Positions 26,187 through 34,384 of a DNA stretch of 64,000 nt are shown in pieces. The number at the start of each line of letters is the position of its first letter. The first letter of the stretch is position 1. The DNA lies in contig JAYPEK010000014.1 in the NCBI GenBank assembly GCA_038125725.1, positions 15,003 through 79,002 on the forward strand, read 5' to 3'. A program made the position numbers and the translations under genes. Source of the DNA: TMED8 sp038125725. Its GTDB lineage: Bacteria > Pseudomonadota > Alphaproteobacteria > Rhodospirillales > Casp-alpha2. The notes beneath the pieces were generated by a model that worked only from the letters and a program-made list of their open reading frames with translations, searched no databases and was not told where the DNA came from.

Positions 26187-27242
26187 TCAGACCGGTTCCA
26201 GCGGCGCGTTGAGGATCGAGCCCGGCACGATCACGCCGCCCCGGTCGCCGATGGCGATGGAGCCGTAGCGCTGCTTGTATATCTCGGGAAGCGGCCGCGC
26301 GCCTGGGATCGCCAACCACAGCCGCAGCAGGTGCCGGCGCCGGGCGGCATCGCCCCATTCCTCGTAGGCGGTGCGGTCGTGCATGACGGTGTGGTTGTGA
26401 ACGAAGGAGAGATCGCCGGGCTCGAGCCCGAATTCGATATGCAGGCGCGGGTCGTCGGCGAGCGCGTCGAGCATGTCGAGCGCTTCCGTCTGCGCCGGCG
26501 TCAGCGGCGGCACGCCGTCGAGCCTCGGCGCCGAGCGGATGTAGTGCGGCGCATACAAGGCGGAGAGATAGCCTTCATGGTAGTTGAACACCGGAATCTC
26601 GAAATACGCCCGGCCGTCGGCGGTGATCTCGCCGCGCCGGTCGGTGGCCATCGGCTTCAGCAGTTCCGCCAGAAGATCGGGGCGGGCATCAAACATCTCG
26701 TTGTAGATGGTCATCGACGAGACTAGCCCGGACAGGCCGCCGGACTTGGCGTTCCTCAGGCACATGAGGCCGACGATGTCGCAGGAATCGGTGTGGTAAT
26801 TCTGGCGTTCCGTGGTCTGGTAGATGCGCACGTTGCCGTCGGTGGTGGAAAGGCCGAGATCGCAGACGTGGCCCAGCAGGTGGCCCTTGCCGTTCTGCGA
26901 ACGCGCGCTGCCCATGTGGGTGCCGATGCCGTAATACATGGTTGCCGCCATGCGCACGTCGTCGGCGTAGGCCGGCAGCCCGCGCAGCGCGGCGAACCCG
27001 CGTCCATGCAGGCACTCCGCCACCACCTCGTCGATCACCGTTGCCGTTTCCGGCAGCGGGAACATATCGCGGGTGATCTTTTGAATCGGCACGCCCTGCT
27101 CCACCAGGGCACGCGCGGCAGCCTCGACCTCGGCCACCTGGGCCGGCGTCAACTCGACGCGCCAGCGCCCCTCGGCGGCGACGTCCGGCCCGTACCAGGC
27201 GCTGGGGCCGGTGACTTTCGGCGGCAGGTTGAATTCAGTCAT
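26187..27242 (-). CDS. TauD/TfdA-type dioxygenase, paralogue 1
   Basis: A 351-residue dioxygenase with the same marks as its downstream neighbour: HTDSCD for iron, HDRTAYEEWGD and RRRHLLRLW near the end, plus the shared block GIGTHMGSARSQN. The N-terminal 60 residues differ most between the two, which may reflect different substrates. Its ATG overlaps the amidohydrolase stop by 4 bp, and the next gene starts 9 bp after its end, so it belongs to the ten-gene operon. Confidence 0.88.
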   Translation of the reverse strand: MTEFNLPPKVTGPSAWYGPDVAAEGRWRVELTPAQVAEVEAAARALVEQGVPIQKITRDMFPLPETATVIDEVVAECLHGRGFAALRGLPAYADDVRMAATMYYGIGTHMGSARSQNGKGHLLGHVCDLGLSTTDGNVRIYQTTERQNYHTDSCDIVGLMCLRNAKSGGLSGLVSSMTIYNEMFDARPDLLAELLKPMATDRRGEITADGRAYFEIPVFNYHEGYLSALYAPHYIRSAPRLDGVPPLTPAQTEALDMLDALADDPRLHIEFGLEPGDLSFVHNHTVMHDRTAYEEWGDAARRRHLLRLWLAIPGARPLPEIYKQRYGSIAIGDRGGVIVPGSILNAPLEPV

Positions 27243-28642
27243 GACGAAAATCTCTCCTGGCCACCGATGATGACGCGTTCGATCCCGGCCGGCGGCTGCA
27301 CGGGATTCTCATAAGTGCCGCGATCGATGATACGCGCCGCATCGAACAGCACAAGGTCCGCGGCCTTGCCGGGCGCGATCTCGCCCCGGTCCGCGAGGCC
27401 GAAGCACTTGGCCGGCAAGCCGGTCATCTTGTGGACCGCCTGGGCCAGCTCGAACAATCCCCGGTCGCGGGCGAAATGGCCGAGGACGCGCGGGAAGGTG
27501 CCGTAGAGCCGGGGATGCGGGTGCTTGTCGGACGGCATCCCGTCGGAGCCGACCATGCAGTTCGGATGCGCCAAGATGCGCTCCAGATCTTCGTCGGCCA
27601 TCTGGAAATAGACCGCCTTGGCCGGGTTGAGGCGCCGGACGGCGATCTCAAGATCGCAGCCCCAGTCGGCCATGATGTCGGCGAGGTCGCGGCCGGCCTG
27701 GTCCGGCGCCCCGTCGGCTTCCGTCACCAGGACGCGCTCGGCGACGGCGGCGAACTTGGCCAGCAGGCCCGTGGAACTGGCTGTATAGGGATAAGCGTCG
27801 AGATGGACGGATTGGCCGCTGCCGTTGGCGGCATCGATGCGCTTCAGCGTCTCGGCGGACTTGCCCCAGTTGGCGGTGCCGCCGCACTTGTGGTGCGAGA
27901 TGACGACGCTTGCGCCGCCGCGCCGGCCGATGTCGATGGCTTCCTCCACCGACTGCACGACGGCGTCGGCCTCGTTCCGCATATGGGTGGCGTAGAGCCC
28001 GCCGTGATCGGCGGCCACCTTGGCCAGTTCGACGATTTCGTCGGTCACCGACGCCGCCCCCGACGGATAGGCGAGCCCGGTCGAGAACCCGGCCGCGTCG
28101 GCGCTCATGGCCTCTTCCAGATGGCCCTGCATGGCGGCGATCTCGTCGTTGTTGGCCTGGCGGTGGATATCGTCCATGGCCGCCGCGCGCAGGTTGGAAT
28201 GACCCACCAGCGTCACCACGTGAACATCCGGATCGGCCTGTTTGAGGGCGGCACGGTATTCGGCGAAGCTGTCGAACTTCCGCCCGGAACCCGAGCCCAG
28301 GAAGATAAAGGGCGGCTCCTTCAACTCGTCGCGCGGGCCGAAGGGTGCGGGCGAGACGCCGCAGTTGCCGACCACGACGGTGGTCACGCCTTGCGCGGTC
28401 TTCTCGGGGATGCCCTGCGGGCGCAGCAGCGCCATGTCGTCGTGGGTATGGGTGTCGATGAAGCCGGGCGCCACCGCGAGCCCCGAGGCGTCGATCACCT
28501 CATGCGCGGACCAGGCGGAAAGATCGCCGACGGCGGTGATTTGCTTGCCGTCGATGGCCACGTCGGCGGCACGGCCAGGGGCACCGGTGCCGTCATAGAC
28601 CGTACCGCCCTTGACCAGGAGATCGCAGCGCCCTTCCGCCAT
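27239..28642 (-). CDS. N-acyl-D-amino-acid deacylase-like amidohydrolase
   Basis: A 467-residue metal-dependent amidohydrolase. The metal motif is HTHDD (His65, His67), and the bridging-Cys region is VVGNCGVSPAP. The family's other landmarks, the SGLAYPSGA and the GSDGMPSDKHPHPR blocks, are present. Family members release the acyl group from N-acyl-D-amino acids. In this operon it would free an amine from an N-acylated substrate before oxidation (inference). It is 6 bp after the SDR gene and overlaps the first tauD by 4 bp. Confidence 0.87.
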   Translation of the reverse strand: MAEGRCDLLVKGGTVYDGTGAPGRAADVAIDGKQITAVGDLSAWSAHEVIDASGLAVAPGFIDTHTHDDMALLRPQGIPEKTAQGVTTVVVGNCGVSPAPFGPRDELKEPPFIFLGSGSGRKFDSFAEYRAALKQADPDVHVVTLVGHSNLRAAAMDDIHRQANNDEIAAMQGHLEEAMSADAAGFSTGLAYPSGAASVTDEIVELAKVAADHGGLYATHMRNEADAVVQSVEEAIDIGRRGGASVVISHHKCGGTANWGKSAETLKRIDAANGSGQSVHLDAYPYTASSTGLLAKFAAVAERVLVTEADGAPDQAGRDLADIMADWGCDLEIAVRRLNPAKAVYFQMADEDLERILAHPNCMVGSDGMPSDKHPHPRLYGTFPRVLGHFARDRGLFELAQAVHKMTGLPAKCFGLADRGEIAPGKAADLVLFDAARIIDRGTYENPVQPPAGIERVIIGGQERFSS

Positions 28643-28648
28643 CGCCGC

Positions 28649-29407
28649 TCAGCCCCGGCCGACGAAGGGCATCTTGGTGGCCATGATGGTCATGAATTGG
28701 ATGTTGGTGTCGAGCGGCAGCGACGCCATGTAGACCACCGCTTCGGCCACCTTCTCCACGTCCATCATGGCTTCCGCCTTGATCTCGCCGTTGGCCTGCT
28801 TGACCCCCTTGGCCATGCGCGCCGCCATCTCTGTGACGGCGTTGCCGATGTCGATCTGGCTGACGGCGATGTCGTACTTGCGGCCATCGAGCGAGAGCGT
28901 CTTGGTGAGGCCGGTAATGGCGTGCTTGGTGGCGGTATAGGGGGCGGAATCGGGCCTCGGCGCATGCGCCGAGATGGAGCCGTTGTTGATGATCCGCCCA
29001 CCCATGGGGTCCTGCGCCTTCATCAGCCGGAAGGCCTGCTGGGCGCAATTGAAGGAGCCCGTCAGGTTAACGTCGACCACTTGTTTCCAGCGCTCGAATT
29101 CCAGGTCCTCGAACAGCACGCCGGGCGCGTTGAGGCCGGCGTTGTTGAAAACGACGTCGATGCGCCCGTGCGCCGCCTTGATGCGCTGGAACAGCGCCTC
29201 GACGGACGCAGGATCGGCAACGTCGGTCGGCACCACCATGGCGCTCCCCGCCGCGTCGCCGGCCATGCCGACGGTCTCAGTGAGCGGCTCCTCGCGCCGC
29301 CCGGCGAGCGCCACCGCGTAGCCGGCGCGCAACAGCGCCAGCGCCGAGGCCCGGCCGATGCCGGAACCGGCACCGGTGACCAGGGCGATCTTTGTATCCG
29401 TTCCCAT
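28649..29407 (-). CDS. Short-chain dehydrogenase/reductase
   Basis: A 252-residue SDR. TGAGSGIGRA begins at about residue 12, then NNAG, Ser in INNGSISA and YxxxK in PYTATKHAI. The active-site Ser position and an Arg pair (GRREEP) suggest an NADP(H) enzyme. It sits between the aldehyde dehydrogenase and the amidohydrolase (3 bp and 6 bp gaps), so it probably reduces or oxidises an alcohol in the same pathway. Organosulfonate operons carry SDRs of this kind (for example dihydroxypropanesulfonate dehydrogenases), but identity is not shown. Confidence 0.88.
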   Translation of the reverse strand: MGTDTKIALVTGAGSGIGRASALALLRAGYAVALAGRREEPLTETVGMAGDAAGSAMVVPTDVADPASVEALFQRIKAAHGRIDVVFNNAGLNAPGVLFEDLEFERWKQVVDVNLTGSFNCAQQAFRLMKAQDPMGGRIINNGSISAHAPRPDSAPYTATKHAITGLTKTLSLDGRKYDIAVSQIDIGNAVTEMAARMAKGVKQANGEIKAEAMMDVEKVAEAVVYMASLPLDTNIQFMTIMATKMPFVGRG

Positions 29408-29410
29408 GGC

Positions 29411-30898
29411 TCAACGCATGACGAAGGGATTGGGGGTTTCGGTGGCGGTGGAGATCCAGACAGTCTTGGTCTGCATGTACTCCTGGATCGCCTGCTGGCC
29501 GCTTTCGCGTCCCAGCCCCGATTGCTTGTAGCCGCCGAACGGCGCCACGTAGCTGACCGCGCGGTAGGTATTGACCCAGACCGTGCCCGACTTGATCCGC
29601 TTCGGAATCTCGATGGCGCGGCGGATGTCGCCGGTCCACACACCGGATGCCAGGCCGTAGACCACGTCGTTGGCGATGGCGACGGCCTCGTCGTCGTCGC
29701 GGAAGGGGATGATCGACAGCACCGGGCCGAAGACCTCTTCCTGGGCGATGCGCATCTTGTTGTTGACGCCGGCGAAGATGGTCGGCTCCACGAACCAGCC
29801 ATCGCCGCATTCGGGCCGCTCGGCCTTGGCGCCGCCCAACAGGCACTCGGCGCCGTCCTCGCGGGCCACATCCATGTAGCCCAGGATCTTCTCGTACTGG
29901 GGCATGGTGGTGACCGGACCGACCTGCGTATCCATGGACATGGGGTCGCCCATCTTCGCGGTCTTGGCAAAGTCGACGAGCTTGTCGACGAACTCGTTAT
30001 GGATCGATTCCTGCACCAACAGGCGCGAGCCCGCGATGCAGGTCTGCCCGGTGGCGGCGAAGATGCCGGAGATGGCGCCCTTGACCGCGTTCTCGATGTT
30101 GCAATCGTCGAAGACGATGTTCGGCGACTTGCCGCCGAGTTCCAAGCTGACCTTCTTCAGGCCGGCCGCCGCCTGCTGGTAGACATGCGCGCCGGAGAAA
30201 GCGCCGCCGGTGAAAGCCACCTTGGCGACGTCCGGATGCACCACCAGCGGCTCGCCGGCCTCCTTGCCGAAACCGGTAACAACGTTGAAGACGCCCTTGG
30301 GGAAGCCCGCTTCGGCCACGAGGTCGGCGAAGGCGAGCGTCGAGGCCGACGTGAACTCGGACGGCTTCACGACGACGGTATTGCCCGCCGCCAAGGCCGG
30401 CGCCAGCTTCCAGGTGAGCAAAAGCAGCGGCGAGTTCCAGGGCGTGATCATGGCGCAGACGCCCAGGGGCTCGTGCCGGGTGTAAGTGAAGGTGTCGGGC
30501 TTGTCGATGGGCAGCACCGCGCCCTCGATCTTATCGGCGAGACCGCCGAAATAGTAGTACCACTGCGGCAGATACTGGCACTGCATGCCCATTTCGGCGA
30601 TCAGCTTGCCGTTGTCCTGCACTTCGAGCTTGCCGAGACGCTCGGCGTTGGCGACCAGGATATCGCCGAGCTTGCGCAGCAGATGGCCGCGCTGGGTGGC
30701 GTTAAGGCCGGCCCATTCGGGGCTCTCGAGCGCGAGCTTGGCGGCTTCCACGGCGCGGTTGGCGTCTTCCTCGCCACCGCGCGCCACCAGTGCCCATGGC
30801 TTGCCGGTATAGGGATTGAAGGTTTCGAAGTATTCGCCGGAGGCCGGTTTCACCCGCTCCCCGTCGATATACATGTCCAGTTTTTCCAGCTCGGCCAT
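29411..30898 (-). CDS. NAD(P)-dependent aldehyde dehydrogenase
   Basis: A 495-residue aldehyde dehydrogenase with the catalytic Cys in TGQTCIAGSR, the general-base Glu in LELGGKSP, and the NAD-binding AFTGGAFSG. Length fits the classic ALDH superfamily. In the operon it lies directly after the TPP decarboxylase halves, so it should oxidise the aldehyde that decarboxylation would yield, for instance sulfoacetaldehyde or phosphonoacetaldehyde, to the acid (inference). It precedes the SDR gene by 3 bp. Confidence 0.92.
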   Translation of the reverse strand: MAELEKLDMYIDGERVKPASGEYFETFNPYTGKPWALVARGGEEDANRAVEAAKLALESPEWAGLNATQRGHLLRKLGDILVANAERLGKLEVQDNGKLIAEMGMQCQYLPQWYYYFGGLADKIEGAVLPIDKPDTFTYTRHEPLGVCAMITPWNSPLLLLTWKLAPALAAGNTVVVKPSEFTSASTLAFADLVAEAGFPKGVFNVVTGFGKEAGEPLVVHPDVAKVAFTGGAFSGAHVYQQAAAGLKKVSLELGGKSPNIVFDDCNIENAVKGAISGIFAATGQTCIAGSRLLVQESIHNEFVDKLVDFAKTAKMGDPMSMDTQVGPVTTMPQYEKILGYMDVAREDGAECLLGGAKAERPECGDGWFVEPTIFAGVNNKMRIAQEEVFGPVLSIIPFRDDDEAVAIANDVVYGLASGVWTGDIRRAIEIPKRIKSGTVWVNTYRAVSYVAPFGGYKQSGLGRESGQQAIQEYMQTKTVWISTATETPNPFVMR

Positions 30899-30931
30899 GG
30901 CATCCTCCCTGCGTGCCGCGTGAATTCCGAG

Positions 30932-31543
30932 CTAAACGATACCCTCCTCGCCCAACAGCGCAAGCCGGAAGCGGTCCTTCAGGTAGGCGCCGTCCTTGGG
31001 CGGCAGCACGAAGGGCAGCGGCTCGGCCCGAACCTTGATAACGAAGACCGCCGGACCGGGCGCGCCCAGAATATCGGGGATCGCCGCATCCAGTTCCGCC
31101 TGGTCGCGGATGGTGGCGGTCGCGGGAATGCCGCTCGCCGCCGCGATGCCCGCCAGATCGGCCTTGTGCGCGGTAGCGGTGGCCTGCATGCCGGTCTCGC
31201 CGTAGCGCTCGTTGTCGAAGACGGCGATGGAAAGGTTGGCCGGCGCCTGCACGGCGATGGTGGCGAAGGCGCCGATGCCCATCAGCGCCTCGGCATCGCC
31301 GGTGGCAACCAGCACGCGCTTCGAGGGCTGCGCCATGGCGAGGCCGAGCCCCATGGGGATGGCGCCGCCCATGGCGCCCCACAGCGGAAAGATGCCGGGG
31401 TTGTCACCGGCGGCGGTGAAGTCCCAGTTGGTGGAGCCGAGACCAGTGATCATCAAAAGATCGTCGCCGCCGGCGCCGAGGATTTGCTTGGCGACCTCGC
31501 GGCGGTGCAGTTGGAAGTTGTCGGCGCGGGAAAGATCGGTCAT
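30932..31543 (-). CDS. TPP-dependent decarboxylase beta-half (sulfopyruvate/phosphonopyruvate decarboxylase-like)
   Basis: About 203 residues of TPP-binding domain, the ComE-like half. The cofactor motif is a variant, GDAEAL in place of GDG, followed by VFDNERYGETG. Upstream GLGSTNWDFTAAG and GAMGGAIPMGLGLA match the family. I set the start at the ATG at 31543, with AAGGAG 8 bases before; a GTG at 31552 lies inside that site. It starts 5 bp after the alpha-half stop. Together they would decarboxylate a 3-sulfo- or 3-phosphonopyruvate-like acid to the aldehyde. Confidence 0.85.
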   Translation of the reverse strand: MTDLSRADNFQLHRREVAKQILGAGGDDLLMITGLGSTNWDFTAAGDNPGIFPLWGAMGGAIPMGLGLAMAQPSKRVLVATGDAEALMGIGAFATIAVQAPANLSIAVFDNERYGETGMQATATAHKADLAGIAAASGIPATATIRDQAELDAAIPDILGAPGPAVFVIKVRAEPLPFVLPPKDGAYLKDRFRLALLGEEGIV

Positions 31544-31548
31544 GGCCG

Positions 31549-32058
31549 TCACTCCTTAAAGGTCTTCACGGGCATCAGGCGCTGGTGCAGCAACAGCGCG
31601 CCCACATGCATGCCGACGAAGGCCCGGTGCAGCATGGCGCGGGCCTGGTTGCCGACGTCGGCCGGGTCTTCCACGGTATCGACCATCACGTCCATGGCCC
31701 TGAGCGCCGGCTCGGTGCCGCGCCCCATGGGCATCTGCCAGGGATTGAACTCGTGCCACTGGCCGCGCATGGTGATGAAGCTGGCGAACGGAAAGCGGCA
31801 GGTGCGCATCAGGCCGATCATGTTGATGCAGTTGCCGACGCCGGACGACTGCATCAGCAAGACGCCGCGCTGCCCGCCGAGCCAGGCGCCCGCCAGCATG
31901 GCGATGCCCTCCTCCTCGGTGGTCAGCGGCACGGCGCGCATGTCGTTGTCGGCGATGCAGGCGTCGATCAGTTTCGCGTGGCCCGCATCCGGCACGTACG
32001 CGACCTGCTTTACGTCCGCCTCTTTCAAGGCGTCGTAGATGTCTTTCCACCAATCCAT
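31549..32058 (-). CDS. TPP-dependent decarboxylase alpha-half (sulfopyruvate/phosphonopyruvate decarboxylase-like)
   Basis: A 169-residue PYR domain, the ComD-like half, with the cofactor-activating Glu in PLTTEEEGIAMLAG. Phosphonopyruvate decarboxylases are usually one chain, but sulfopyruvate decarboxylases are often split into two subunits of this size. It lies 4 bp after tctA and 5 bp before the beta-half. The order transporter - decarboxylase - ALDH strongly suggests one pathway. Confidence 0.85.
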   Translation of the reverse strand: MDWWKDIYDALKEADVKQVAYVPDAGHAKLIDACIADNDMRAVPLTTEEEGIAMLAGAWLGGQRGVLLMQSSGVGNCINMIGLMRTCRFPFASFITMRGQWHEFNPWQMPMGRGTEPALRAMDVMVDTVEDPADVGNQARAMLHRAFVGMHVGALLLHQRLMPVKTFKE

Positions 32059-32062
32059 GGTT

Positions 32063-33769
32063 TTACCCTTCTTTCAACTCCACCGCTTCCGCGTCGCGGG
32101 CGTCCAATTGCCAACCGCGGCGTGCGCGCTTCCACAAGGTCCAGGCGCCGTACAGCACCACCAGGGTGGCGATCACGGGCCTCGGCACGCCGCCCATCAT
32201 GTAGAGCGGAACAGCGGCGCCGAAGCAAGCGAATGGAAGATAGAAAAGTGTCCACACCTTGCGGCCGCGATCGCGCTGGAACAGCGGGAAAGCGGCCGAG
32301 AACAATGCCACCACCAGGAAGAACAGCGACCAGGGCCGGGTGAAGAAAGGCGTCAGGCTTTCGTCGATGGCCAGCGCCCGGGCGAGATTGAGCTCGGCGA
32401 TATTGCCCAGCACGACGCCCAGGATCATCGGCGCCAGCGGAAAACCGAACTGACGCATGACGAAGCCGATAATTCCGAACCACAGCAAGCTCCAGAGATC
32501 GAAGGTGACGTTGTTGAGCGCGAACACCCCGATACCGCAGAAGCCCAGGATCACGCTCGCCAGCATGTACATGCGGATACGCGTCACCAACACGAACACC
32601 CGCAACATGAACGACTGGAAGAAGATCATCATGAAGGTAGCGATGAAGAAGGCGGTGAAGATGGAATAGACCAGCACCGGCTCGTCGGCGATGAAACTCG
32701 GGCTCGGCACCACATCGTGGATCAAGAGCGCGCCCAGCATCACCGCCGCGGTCACGTCGCCCGGAATGCCGAGGCCGATCAGGGTGATCAGCGCCCCGCC
32801 CTCGACCGCGTTGTTGGAGCTTTCCGGCGCGATGATGCCTTCCGGCGTGCCGGTGCCGAACTTCTCCGGCTCCTTCGACGCCTTCTTGGCCTGGTCGTAG
32901 GCCAGGATGTTGGCGACCGAACCGCCGGCGCCGGGCAGGATGCCGGTGAACACGCCGATCGAGGCCGAGCGCAGCACCACCAGCCAGCGCTTGCGGATTT
33001 CCCTGAGCGCGCCCAGGTGGTCGATGCGGGCCCGCACGCGGCCCTGGTCGGAAAGCGATTGGCGCGCCTTTGCCGGGTCGCGCACATCGCTGAGAAGCTG
33101 TGAAAAAGCGAACAGGCCGATCAGCACGGCGATGAAATCGAAGCCCGACAGCAGCGCATCGGTGCCGAAATCGAAGCGCGCCATGCCGGCCGCGTCGTCC
33201 TCGCCGACGGTCCGGACCAATAGGCCGAGCGCGCCGGCAATCAGGCCCTTGACCAGATGCTTGCCGGCGAGACTGGCGGTGATGGTGAGCGCGAACATGA
33301 CCAGCATGAAGAAGTCCCAGGGCTGGAACTCCAGTCCCACCCGGGCCAACTGCGGCGCCAGAGTCATCAGGCAGATGGCGCTGAAGATGCCGCCGAAAAA
33401 CGACGACCAGACACCGAGCCCGAGCGCGAGGCCGGGATTGCCGGCGCGCGCCATGGGGAAGCCGTCGAAGGTGGTGGCCACCGACGAAGGCGTTCCCGGA
33501 ATGCCGGTCAGGATGCCCGCCATCAGGCCGCCGGAAAGCCCGCCGACCATGACGCTGACCATGGTCGCCGCACCCTGTTCGGGTGGCATGGAAAAGGTGA
33601 ACGGCAGTGTCAGGACCACCGCCATGGCGATGGTGAAGCCCGGAATGGCCCCGGCGATCAGGCCGCCGGCAACACCGATCGCCATGAACAGCATGGTCTT
33701 CCAGATCCACAGTCCGGCGAGTGCCTGCTCAAAATGAAGAAAGGCTTCGGCAAGGTAATCAACGAACAT
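32063..33769 (-). CDS. tctA: Tripartite tricarboxylate transporter, large membrane subunit TctA
   Basis: A 568-residue inner-membrane permease with about twelve helices and the TctA hallmark blocks GAIPGFTIAMAV, GGLMAGILTGIPGTPSSVATTFDGFP and GILPGAGGSVANILAYDQAK. It uses ion gradients to import carboxylates captured by TctC. It is about 60 residues longer than usual, with a charged C-terminal tail. The tctB gene is 9 bp upstream. Confidence 0.94.
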   Translation of the reverse strand: MFVDYLAEAFLHFEQALAGLWIWKTMLFMAIGVAGGLIAGAIPGFTIAMAVVLTLPFTFSMPPEQGAATMVSVMVGGLSGGLMAGILTGIPGTPSSVATTFDGFPMARAGNPGLALGLGVWSSFFGGIFSAICLMTLAPQLARVGLEFQPWDFFMLVMFALTITASLAGKHLVKGLIAGALGLLVRTVGEDDAAGMARFDFGTDALLSGFDFIAVLIGLFAFSQLLSDVRDPAKARQSLSDQGRVRARIDHLGALREIRKRWLVVLRSASIGVFTGILPGAGGSVANILAYDQAKKASKEPEKFGTGTPEGIIAPESSNNAVEGGALITLIGLGIPGDVTAAVMLGALLIHDVVPSPSFIADEPVLVYSIFTAFFIATFMMIFFQSFMLRVFVLVTRIRMYMLASVILGFCGIGVFALNNVTFDLWSLLWFGIIGFVMRQFGFPLAPMILGVVLGNIAELNLARALAIDESLTPFFTRPWSLFFLVVALFSAAFPLFQRDRGRKVWTLFYLPFACFGAAVPLYMMGGVPRPVIATLVVLYGAWTLWKRARRGWQLDARDAEAVELKEG

Positions 33770-33778
33770 CGGCCTGCC

Positions 33779-34282
33779 TCACGAAGCGTAGGGGTTGTAG
33801 ATCACGCCCTCCGGCAGCATGACCTCGAGGGCGAAGGTGAACATGCTCCACATGGCACCGACGGCGACCACCGCGATGACCGCATGCAGCAGCAACTGCT
33901 TGGGTTGCCAGCCGCCGAGCAGGTTCATCAGCATGAACACGAAAAGGATACCGCCGATCAGCATGCCCAGCACCGGCATGGTCAGCAGATAGAGGAAGAA
34001 CATGACAAAGCAGATCACCGGATTGCGCCAATAGGCGACGAACCCGGCGAGGCCTGGTTCGCGGTCCGGTGCCTGGCTCACGTCGTCCGGGCCGGCCTTG
34101 ATCGACTGCACCAGATAGATCAGCGACAGCAGCGTCAGCGCCGCCAGGATGACCCGCGGCCAAGTGGAGGGCATCAAGACGCCGTAGTCCGGCGAACGGA
34201 TATCGAAAGTCGCCCAAATGAAGACGCCACAGGCGACCAACAGGCAAATGGCAACGATGGAATCGCGATTCAAACGGGTCAT
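33779..34282 (-). CDS. tctB: Tripartite tricarboxylate transporter, small membrane subunit TctB
   Basis: A 167-residue membrane protein with four hydrophobic helices (for example IVAICLLVACGVFIWATF, VICFVMFFLYLLTMPVL) and TctB order and size. It partners TctA in the importer. It lies 102 bp after tctC, separated by a GC-rich hairpin. Confidence 0.93.
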   Translation of the reverse strand: MTRLNRDSIVAICLLVACGVFIWATFDIRSPDYGVLMPSTWPRVILAALTLLSLIYLVQSIKAGPDDVSQAPDREPGLAGFVAYWRNPVICFVMFFLYLLTMPVLGMLIGGILFVFMLMNLLGGWQPKQLLLHAVIAVVAVGAMWSMFTFALEVMLPEGVIYNPYAS

Positions 34283-34326
34283 GATGAACCTCGTCCTCCC
34301 CCATCAAGATCGAAGAAACGGGGAAT

Positions 34327-34355
34327 CCCGGGCCGATGGTTTACACCGGCCCGGG
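34327..34355 (-). terminator. GC-rich hairpin between tctC and tctB
   Basis: CCCGGGCCG and CGGCCCGGG pair perfectly around an 11-base loop. No T-run follows in the leftward direction, so this is better seen as an RNA-stabilising or partly terminating hairpin. It would give more binding protein than membrane subunits. Confidence 0.55.
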
Positions 34356-34384
34356 CTCCGCGTTCGGTTTCAGGCGAACAAGAC

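Noticed and set aside
24744..26726. Long rightward open frame across the zinc-ribbon and TauD genes
   Set aside because: It reads antisense through two recognisable dioxygenases and shows internal repetition only because those two genes are duplicated.
27431..32038. A very long rightward open frame (about 1535 codons) opposite the catabolic operon
   Set aside because: It is the complement of several well-supported leftward genes, has a low-complexity Arg/Gly/His-rich translation and no ribosome site. It reflects high-GC codon use, not a gene.
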